A stretch of 36,170 bases of DNA from a virus. Under the pieces are notes generated by a model. That model was not told the DNA's origin and did not search any database. It worked only from the letters and a program-made list of their open reading frames with translations. The stretch covers positions 1 through 36,170 of IMG/VR virus record IMGVR_UViG_3300009009_000028. One strand, written 5' to 3'. The translations under genes and the position numbers were made by a program. Each line of letters begins with the position of its first letter. Positions within the stretch are counted from its first letter, which is position 1. Shown here one piece after another: positions 30,101-36,170 of the stretch.

Positions 30101-31778
30101 CAGAAGCTCCCCGACGATTTTTGTCTATCTTATCAAGATCATCGTCATTGAGATTTTGTAAATCTTTTACTCCACGGTTTGCAACGCGAGATTGGGCTTC
30201 AGCAATTCTTGAAGCTCTTTCAGCATGATCTTTTTTAGCTTGCTCAACGTCACCGTCTGGGTAACCAAGGGCAGTCGAAGCAACTTTGTCTGAAACAAGA
30301 CCTTCTTTATGGTCTTCTCGAACTGTTTCATGATCTGTCACTGTGACAATCGCTGTGTCAATTTCTCCCTTAATTTTTTCAAGAGTCTCAAAAGAAACTT
30401 TGTTTTCAAGGACAATTGTTACAACTTGCTTATCGATTTCTTTCTTACCGGTTTTGGATGGGACTGTTTCCTTGATCTTGATGAGTTCTTTGGCTTCTTC
30501 AACACGCTCTTTCTCAGATTTTAGACTATATTTTTTAGGATATTTGATAATAGCTGGTTTGTCTTTTTCATAAAGTGCCCAGATTTCTGAAATCTCACGT
30601 TCTGCCCTTTCGAGTTCCATTCCGATATATGATAGACCTGCTTCAAGACCTTGTTCATCTGTCAAGTCAGCAGATTGTGAACCAGCCGGACGAGCAAGAT
30701 TTCTTAGAGAAAGATTAACAAGCTTTCGGATATCCTCCTTAAGCTGGTCTTCTTTTTCCATGCTGGCTCTAAGCGGCTCAGAAGATGGATTTATAAAAGA
30801 AGGCCTTTCAAGCCCCTTTGCGTATTTTCGACCATGTGTAACACCGACTCTCGCGTCTTCGATGCCATCTGCTGTAACATTTTCCCTGGCTGGTTCGCCT
30901 GTTTCCGTATTGTCAGCCTGAAAAACTTTCATAAAAGATTCAGACTGTGGATTAAATTGTTCCACATAAAAAGGAAAATTACTTTTCAAGGAATAGCCAA
31001 TATCCGAACTCTCTAAGTTCAAGAGAGCAATTTGGTAATCAGCAACATCAGTCAAAAGACTTTGGCTAATTTTTGCAATTACAAAAGGAATCCTTGAAAG
31101 AGGACGAATGATGGTCTCTCCTTCTTGCTTTCCATCGGCATTATAGAGGGTCATGCTCACGCCGTTTTCTAAAAGACGAAGATACCGATACTTTTCTTGT
31201 TTCCCAATGATAAGGTTTGTAGCAGGATCGGCAACCTCAACATAATCCTTCAACAAAATAGCTGTAAGAATATTATCTTCATATGTCCAAGAGTGAATAT
31301 CCTCAGTCGGATAGCAGTACAAATAAGGAGAAATATCTTGGGAATCTAATTTTGTTGGCCCAGAGTACAAACCCTTGTCAATAAAAATACCGACTTTTGA
31401 TAAAGCAATTAACTCTGGCAAAACTTCAGTACCAATAAAGGTGGTCATTGTCATCCCGGCTTTATTGACACCACCTTTTCCTCCATTAATAGAAATTTTA
31501 TATGACTCTGGCCCATTGATTCGCTGAATCTCTACGAGTCGTTGGTAGATTGCATTTTTAATGTCAACAATTGCCGCTTTTGCGTGAGCCGGACAATAAG
31601 TAATTAATTTTCTTGTAGCAAAGTCATTGCTGTCTTCTCTGATCGAAAACTTCTTCAAATATTCATCTACAAAGGCTTTGCCGCCTTCGAAAGTCAAACG
31701 ATATTTCCGCCATTCGAAAGCATTCGCTCGATAGTCTGGATGAAAAATCTCATTAATTTTAATTTTTCTCGTAGCCAT
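30087..31778 (-). CDS. Portal protein
   Basis: A 563-residue protein right after the large terminase, overlapping it as TAATG. It has the portal layout: helical N-terminus (HPDYRANAFEWRKYRLTFEG), an alpha/beta wing (residues about 100-300), then a central helix LRNLARPAGSQSADLTDEQG, and an unusually long, acidic and basic C-terminal coiled coil (430-563, EKERVEEAKELIKIKE). Twelve copies would form the DNA gate at one vertex. The LRNLARPAGSQSADLT stretch is like portals of the DUF4055 type. The long C-terminal tail could make a barrel in the capsid. Confidence 0.85.
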   Translation of the reverse strand: MATRKIKINEIFHPDYRANAFEWRKYRLTFEGGKAFVDEYLKKFSIREDSNDFATRKLITYCPAHAKAAIVDIKNAIYQRLVEIQRINGPESYKISINGGKGGVNKAGMTMTTFIGTEVLPELIALSKVGIFIDKGLYSGPTKLDSQDISPYLYCYPTEDIHSWTYEDNILTAILLKDYVEVADPATNLIIGKQEKYRYLRLLENGVSMTLYNADGKQEGETIIRPLSRIPFVIAKISQSLLTDVADYQIALLNLESSDIGYSLKSNFPFYVEQFNPQSESFMKVFQADNTETGEPARENVTADGIEDARVGVTHGRKYAKGLERPSFINPSSEPLRASMEKEDQLKEDIRKLVNLSLRNLARPAGSQSADLTDEQGLEAGLSYIGMELERAEREISEIWALYEKDKPAIIKYPKKYSLKSEKERVEEAKELIKIKETVPSKTGKKEIDKQVVTIVLENKVSFETLEKIKGEIDTAIVTVTDHETVREDHKEGLVSDKVASTALGYPDGDVEQAKKDHAERASRIAEAQSRVANRGVKDLQNLNDDDLDKIDKNRRGASDDNN

Positions 31779-33481
31779 TAAAAGATTCTCCCAATATTAT
31801 AATTGGCAGCCAGACTTGCGGCAAGCGGCAAAGCTATTTCTGCGTAGTTTCCACTATGTGCAAAGTGGTCATCATCGTGCTCACTTTTAACATAGCGTCC
31901 AATCGGATTCCCGTCTTTATCTTTTTCATAAATACGAACAAGAGACTTTAAATGAGTTTTATATTCGGTACTTAAGTCGATTGGAAGAAAGATTTTTTTA
32001 TTTTTGAATCTTGAAAATCTCATATCTAACCAAGAAGTTCTGTCTACAGTAATAGTATATTCTTCTTCCGGATGAATATTAATCTGTTTAGAGTTATTTT
32101 GACTATTGCCATAGTAACAGAGCTTGACATGGCCTTTGTGTCTTTGAGCAAATTCAAGAGCTTTTCGTTTTTCAGGGTGGGCGTCAATCACACAGAAACT
32201 GATGTTAAAACGACGCATCAATTCATCGAGCTTTTCAAAATCAAGGACTTTCCCCTCATTGATAAGCTTACAAATAGCCGACACACTCAAATCAGACTGT
32301 AAATCTTCTGGTTTGAAAAACCACTGGTCAATTTCAAAATGAAGCCATTTTCCGACATCAATACCCATTGTAAAAAGGCCATCTTTTGCAAAAGTGACAG
32401 TCTTTTTATGCTGAGCAGTACAGTCAATAATATTTTGATCAGTTATTCTTGCCCCTTCGACAATGTGTGTAATCCCTAATTTAGAATTATAAAACTCCTG
32501 TTCGTCAGCTGGATTGCTTTGTGCTTTAATATAAGATTTTGCAATCTCATCTGGACGCACCGTCATTGAATATAGTTGACTAATATGATAGCCGAAGACG
32601 TCTCGATCATCATATGTTGGAATCCACTTAGCATTTGAGAGACTTAGAAATTCTTGTTTTGCTTTATGTTCGAGAATATGTTTGCACTCTTTACAAATAA
32701 GATGAGAATTTTTGAGATTCTGATCAGTGATTTCTTCTCCAGTTATAATCAAACATTCTGGGAAAATCAAATGAGTCCACCTACTACAGTGTGGACATTT
32801 GAAATAATAAAGGTGTTGAGTGCTGGTTTTAAAATCTGCATTAATCCCATAGTTGTCAATCGTCGGAGTAGAGATTTGAAAAATCTGTTTATTCAATTGT
32901 CCAGACATACGTTCAAAGATCATTGGGACATTTTCTTGAACCATTTCATCTTTTTCATCCACAATGACCAACCCAACAGGAATACTTTTCAACTGGCTCC
33001 GGCTTCTTGAACCGCGGATATATAAATTGGCATTCCCGGCCCGTTTATGTCCAATATTTTTTACATCTGTAAAAAGAGTCCTTAAATGTGGACTCATTTC
33101 AAGAGCTGGATCAAACCGAGCCGTGGAAAAATCATTAGCATCTGGCGTTGAGGCTGGCAAAACATATAGGACGCTAATCATATCTACATCTATAGCCTTG
33201 AAAACTTTATTTAAGGCTGCTTCAGTATATCCCATCTGTGCAGCTTTTTGCCCAATAACAGTTTCAGCTTCGCAATCATGGAGGTCTAAGAGCCAAGGAT
33301 GATGATCAAATGTCCATCTTCCAGTGAAAGGTTGCCCCATTTCTCTATATGTCAATGCCCATCGCGAGGCTTTAGAGATAGCCTTCCGCTGAAGACCAGC
33401 AACAAGAGAATTATATAGGAGTAATTCTAACTTATGCAAAACGGGCACCCTTGGGGTTTGTATTGTATACCAAAAATTCAA
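31778..33481 (-). CDS. terL: Terminase large subunit, GpA-like
   Basis: A 567-residue packaging motor. Walker A-like QKAAQMGYTE (78-87, compare lambda gpA KSARVGYSK), Walker B GLVIVDEKDEM (170-180), and a zinc site CPHC...CKEC (229/232 and 263/266) are all present. The nuclease domain has GIDVGKW, VIDAHPEKR and HDDDHFAHSGNY with a cluster of acidic residues. It cuts and translocates DNA into the head via the portal. The lambda-type ATPase suggests cos-like cutting, although the coat is P22-like. The start is uncertain: TTG at 33481 is the longest frame, overlapping the upstream gene by 50 bases. A TTG at 33439 has AAGGG upstream and gives an 8-base overlap. Confidence 0.9.
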   Translation of the reverse strand: MNFWYTIQTPRVPVLHKLELLLYNSLVAGLQRKAISKASRWALTYREMGQPFTGRWTFDHHPWLLDLHDCEAETVIGQKAAQMGYTEAALNKVFKAIDVDMISVLYVLPASTPDANDFSTARFDPALEMSPHLRTLFTDVKNIGHKRAGNANLYIRGSRSRSQLKSIPVGLVIVDEKDEMVQENVPMIFERMSGQLNKQIFQISTPTIDNYGINADFKTSTQHLYYFKCPHCSRWTHLIFPECLIITGEEITDQNLKNSHLICKECKHILEHKAKQEFLSLSNAKWIPTYDDRDVFGYHISQLYSMTVRPDEIAKSYIKAQSNPADEQEFYNSKLGITHIVEGARITDQNIIDCTAQHKKTVTFAKDGLFTMGIDVGKWLHFEIDQWFFKPEDLQSDLSVSAICKLINEGKVLDFEKLDELMRRFNISFCVIDAHPEKRKALEFAQRHKGHVKLCYYGNSQNNSKQINIHPEEEYTITVDRTSWLDMRFSRFKNKKIFLPIDLSTEYKTHLKSLVRIYEKDKDGNPIGRYVKSEHDDDHFAHSGNYAEIALPLAASLAANYNIGRIF

Positions 33482-33791
33482 CCCCCTCGTTCAAAGGAAG
33501 ACCGGCTCCGAGCGTACTTGTATACGTCGCCATAATAATAAGCCGACGTACCTCTGAGACATTTCGCTGATCTCGTAGAATCAAGTCAGCTCCAGAGAGA
33601 ACAATATCCACTTCGTGATCCGGGATTGGAATAACAACATCCTCTTTTGAATTTATGACAACTTCTTGGTCATCTTGCAGAGTCCATTTTAAGGTATCTG
33701 GGATGATCTCTCCATCGTCCTCATCAAAAAAAGATGCCCGGACCACGAAAGTGGACCGCTCAACAGCAAATGTTGTAGCTCTAATAGGCAT
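33432..33791 (-). CDS. Small beta-sandwich-like virion protein
   Basis: A 119-residue protein with an Ig/fibronectin-like run of strands: RASFFDEDDGEIIPDTLKWTLQDD, then VDIVLSGADLIL and RRLIIMATYTSTLG. Such small domains are commonly seen as accessory proteins in phage structural operons. It lies between the 173-residue structural protein and the terminase. The C-terminal end overlaps the terminase frame. No enzymatic motif. Confidence 0.65.
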   Translation of the reverse strand: MPIRATTFAVERSTFVVRASFFDEDDGEIIPDTLKWTLQDDQEVVINSKEDVVIPIPDHEVDIVLSGADLILRDQRNVSEVRRLIIMATYTSTLGAGLPLNEGVEFLVYNTNPKGARFA

Positions 33792-33801
33792 AAAGCACCA
33801 T

Positions 33802-34323
33802 TTAGCTGAGCGTGATTGCGATATCGACCGTCCAGGTCTGGCCGCTGGCTTTGGTTCCCTGCGCCGAAACCTTGCGGTTCATGTTCTTGTCTGCTGTGCC
33901 ACCATTCCGCACACTGAATTCGGCCCAGGCATAGTTGGCTTCTGCGGAGCCAAAAACTGACCGGAAAGTCATGGTCTGGTTGGTGCGCGACGGGTAGCCG
34001 GATTCCATCGCTTTAAAAAGTTTGTTCGTGGAGGCCTGGAGATCCGTCTGAGTTGCGGCCTCAGCTGCGCTGGAATCTCCGACTCCGATCTGGGCATTGG
34101 CGTTGCTGTAGGCCGCCGGGCTGCCGATGCCACAGACCAGATCCCACATTGCCTGAATACCTTCATTCAGGAGCAGGTTGCCTTCGAACTCACTGACCGC
34201 CGGGAGTTCTTTTCCCATTGCGTCGATGACGGGCGTCGCGCGTCCTTCCAAGAAGGCGAGTTCATCGGCATAGCGGGTGATCGTGTACTTCGGTTTCCAG
34301 TTGATTCTGTCTGCTACTTGCAT
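33802..34323 (-). CDS. Phage structural protein (173 aa)
   Basis: A 173-residue protein with recurring features of a phage virion family: GNLLLNEGIQAMWDLV, NAQIGVGDSSAAEAATQTDL, a GYPSRTNQTMTFRSVF strand, and YAWAEFSVRNG followed by TWTVDIAITL at the end. The exact role (decoration, fibre base) is not known to me. It is GC-rich compared with the AT-rich genes beside it, as are the coat and tail tube, which suggests an abundant protein. Confidence 0.72.
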   Translation of the reverse strand: MQVADRINWKPKYTITRYADELAFLEGRATPVIDAMGKELPAVSEFEGNLLLNEGIQAMWDLVCGIGSPAAYSNANAQIGVGDSSAAEAATQTDLQASTNKLFKAMESGYPSRTNQTMTFRSVFGSAEANYAWAEFSVRNGGTADKNMNRKVSAQGTKASGQTWTVDIAITLS

Positions 34324-34338
34324 CTTAGACTCCTTTCA

Positions 34339-36042
34339 TTAGTGTAGTGTCACACCCGGTTTTCGGGTTGTGAAGGTTGCACCCGGTCGCCGGGTAGTGA
34401 ATGTGACGCGAACTCGGCCCTGTGCCAAAAAAGTCATAACAACAACAAGATCAACACCGAGGCCAGAATCTGTTAGACCAAAAACATTTTGGATTTGTGA
34501 AATCAATTCTAAAGCTGTTCCGGCATCTGGTACTGTAACATTTGCTGTGATACTTGTTAAAACGTCGTCCCCTGATCCGGCATCAAGAATAGAAACATAT
34601 TCACCTAATTGTTCGATAGTTGCTTCATCAAAGCCGGAACCAGAATCAAGAATGCTTATAGTATTTAGTAATTGTTGAATTAAATCTTCGCCTGATCCTG
34701 TATCGAGAATACTAAAAATATTTTGTAACTGTTGGATTAAATCCCCACCGGTGCCAGAGTCTGAGATTGATAGTGTTACTGTGGCCCCAAGAGTTTCTGC
34801 TCCTGAACCAGAATCATAAATAGTTTTAAGCTCGCCCTCTTGAACAACACTTATAGACTCAATACCGACGCCAGAGTCTAAGATACTTAAAGATACCAAC
34901 AGCTGTGTAAGAGTATCGACACCGGAACCAGAGTCTATAATATTTAAAGCGGCGGAGATCTGATTTACTAAATCTGTTCCTGAGCCAGAGTCCGAAAGAG
35001 TTATTAGGATGTATGATGAAACACTATCGACACCTGCTCCTGAGTCTGGGATATTTAAAGAAGCTAAAATACTGCTGACAGTATCTACTCCAGCACCCGA
35101 GTCTAAAAGATTTAAAACATCTTGAAAAACGCTAACGACATCGTCACCGGAGCCTGAATCCAAAATAGTTTTTAAAAGAGCAACAAGAACATCTACTACA
35201 TCGACCCCGGCTCCAGAGTCTAAGATACTTAAAGATGCCAAAAGCTGAGAGACTAAATCTGAGCCGGCTCCGGAGTCCGAAATATTTAAAGAGGCTAAAA
35301 GCTGATTTAATAAATCCGTTCCGACTCCAGAGTCAGAAACATTTAATGAAGCCAGAATATCGCTAACAGCATCTTCACCAGCGCCGGAGTCTGTAATCTC
35401 TTTAAAGAGTAAAATAAAAATATCTATAGCATCGAGACCAGAGCCAGAGTCTGAAAGGCTCAATAAAGCTGAAATACTTATTGCTTCGACTCCTGAGCCA
35501 GAGTCTATTAGAGATATAAGAGCCTGTACTTGGGCTTCATCAAGACCAGAACCGGAATCCGAGAGGCCAAATAAAGCCGAAATACTTATTGCTTCGGTAC
35601 CAGAACCGGCATCCAGAATCCCTTTTAAAATAAAAAGAGATATTTCATCGACTCCTGATCCTAAGTCTGAAAGACTTAAAGATGCTGAAATACTTGCTAC
35701 TTCTGTCCCGGCTCCAGAATCTTGAAGACCTAAAGAGGCTAAAAGCTGATTCAATAAATCCGCCCCAGAGCCGGAGTCAGAAATATTTAAAGATGCCAGG
35801 ATATTTGCAATCGAGTCAGCACCTGAACCACTTTCTTGTAACGGGAGACTTGCAGCTCCTGAAAAAGTCTCGGCACCCAATCCTGAGTCTGAAAGAGCAA
35901 GGACATTACTAATGCCACCGATGATATCCGCTCCGGAGCCTGCGTCCGTGAGGCTAACCAAAACAGGCTGTGGCGCGGAAAACGGAAATCGTATCCCGCC
36001 GCGAGAGGTATAGTTGAATGGCCGTCTAAAAACGTGAGCCAT
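34339..36042 (-). CDS. Fibre-like protein of 27 DSGSG repeats
   Basis: A 567-residue protein, nearly all tandem repeats. After a basic N-terminus (MAHVFRRPFNYTSRGG) come about 27 units of 18-21 residues with the core 'DSGSGxD-h-h-x-x-h-x-x-x-L-x-h-x'. The last 25 residues carry a doubled motif, TFTTRRPGA / TFTTRKPGV. The unit would form a beta-solenoid or strand-turn rod. Charge pattern and Gly/Asp turns could bind Ca2+, though this is not RTX. It is upstream of the terminase, not with the tail tip, so it may be a head fibre or decoration. The ATG at 36042 lies just after the previous stop. Confidence 0.8.
   Translation of the reverse strand: MAHVFRRPFNYTSRGGIRFPFSAPQPVLVSLTDAGSGADIIGGISNVLALSDSGLGAETFSGAASLPLQESGSGADSIANILASLNISDSGSGADLLNQLLASLGLQDSGAGTEVASISASLSLSDLGSGVDEISLFILKGILDAGSGTEAISISALFGLSDSGSGLDEAQVQALISLIDSGSGVEAISISALLSLSDSGSGLDAIDIFILLFKEITDSGAGEDAVSDILASLNVSDSGVGTDLLNQLLASLNISDSGAGSDLVSQLLASLSILDSGAGVDVVDVLVALLKTILDSGSGDDVVSVFQDVLNLLDSGAGVDTVSSILASLNIPDSGAGVDSVSSYILITLSDSGSGTDLVNQISAALNIIDSGSGVDTLTQLLVSLSILDSGVGIESISVVQEGELKTIYDSGSGAETLGATVTLSISDSGTGGDLIQQLQNIFSILDTGSGEDLIQQLLNTISILDSGSGFDEATIEQLGEYVSILDAGSGDDVLTSITANVTVPDAGTALELISQIQNVFGLTDSGLGVDLVVVMTFLAQGRVRVTFTTRRPGATFTTRKPGVTLH
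34417..35946 (-). repeat. DSGSG tandem coding repeats
   Basis: About 27 direct repeats of 54-63 bases in frame, conserved at the Asp-Ser-Gly-Ser/Ala-Gly core and diverged elsewhere. Length varies by whole codons, with some units inserting one or two codons, so the array has been shaped by unequal recombination and selection for the frame. Confidence 0.9.
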
Positions 36043-36044
36043 TG

Positions 36045-36170
36045 CTATCCGCCGATTTCCTCAAAGGTAATCGTGCCCGAAACGGTTATTGCATCCGCCG
36101 GGGCGACTGGCAACTCGACGCAGCAGCGTCTGCTCGGCGATAGGATCGGCCGGCACTCTGGAGTCCAGAT
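36045..36170 (-). CDS. Partial gene at the right edge (C-terminus)
   Basis: The last 41 codons of a minus-strand gene enter from the right and stop with TAG at 36045-36047, two bases before the next ATG. The end reads VELPVAPADAITVSGTITFE, a beta-type sequence suggestive of a virion protein. It is GC-rich. Neither length nor function can be judged. Confidence 0.6.
   Translation of the reverse strand: MWTPECRPILSPSRRCCVELPVAPADAITVSGTITFEEIGG

Noticed and set aside
34361-34390. Inverted repeat ACCCGG...CGGGT at the end of the repeat-protein gene
   Set aside because: It lies inside the coding TFTTRRPG/TFTTRKPG duplication and has a bulged short stem; explained by the protein repeats.
1-36170. 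tRNA genes, CRISPR arrays, IS elements, integrase/attachment sites
   Set aside because: No cloverleaf with TTCGA arm, regularly spaced repeats with unique spacers, transposase or recombinase motifs were recognised by eye.

Overview
This window is part of a tailed-phage (Caudoviricetes) genome, or a prophage with no bacterial flank in view. It carries a near-complete siphovirus-type virion module: GpA-like large terminase, portal, scaffold, P22-like coat, tail tube, frameshifted tail chaperone, a 1225-residue tape measure and a long tail-tip set. There is also a replication module. The standard bacterial code fits, because TGA is used as a stop in many ATGA and TAATG gene overlaps. A lipoprotein with a lipobox, preceded by an overlapping single-TM protein, suggests a Gram-negative (diderm) host. 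No tRNA, CRISPR array, integrase or IS element was seen.

Layout. (1) 1-2373, minus strand: a ParB-like DNA-binding protein, a 220-residue unknown and a ThyX-fold-like protein. (2) 2374-2823: an AT-rich divergent control region built as a mirror. It has two 33-bp inverted arms (30/33 identical) that each fit a sigma70-type promoter, and each predicted leader holds a dyad of the same 11-mer TGATTTGATTT. (3) 2824-7995, plus strand: primase-helicase, two small proteins, SLT lytic transglycosylase, Dam-type methylase, a 43-residue protein and a DEDDh exonuclease, tightly overlapped. (4) 8111-36170, minus strand, read right to left: partial gene, 27-repeat fibre-like protein, structural proteins, terminase, portal, adaptor, scaffold, coat, connectors, tail tube, G/GT chaperones, tape measure, tail-tip proteins (including a permuted NlpC/P60-like protein, a beta-propeller and a trypsin-like protease), tail hub, and last a membrane/lysis-like cluster.

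How it works together (inference): the two divergent early units are probably switched by shared sites in the control region. The plus unit supplies DNA priming/unwinding, DNA modification, repair and a wall lytic enzyme. The minus late unit builds a capsid and a long non-contractile tail whose tip carries both protein- and wall-degrading domains. The genes for likely abundant proteins (coat, tail tube, the 173-residue structural protein) and for the ParB-like and 220-residue proteins are visibly more GC-rich than the rest. Several are followed directly by stable hairpins, two with a C(UUCG)G tetraloop, which suggests expression tuning by codon choice and mRNA structure.
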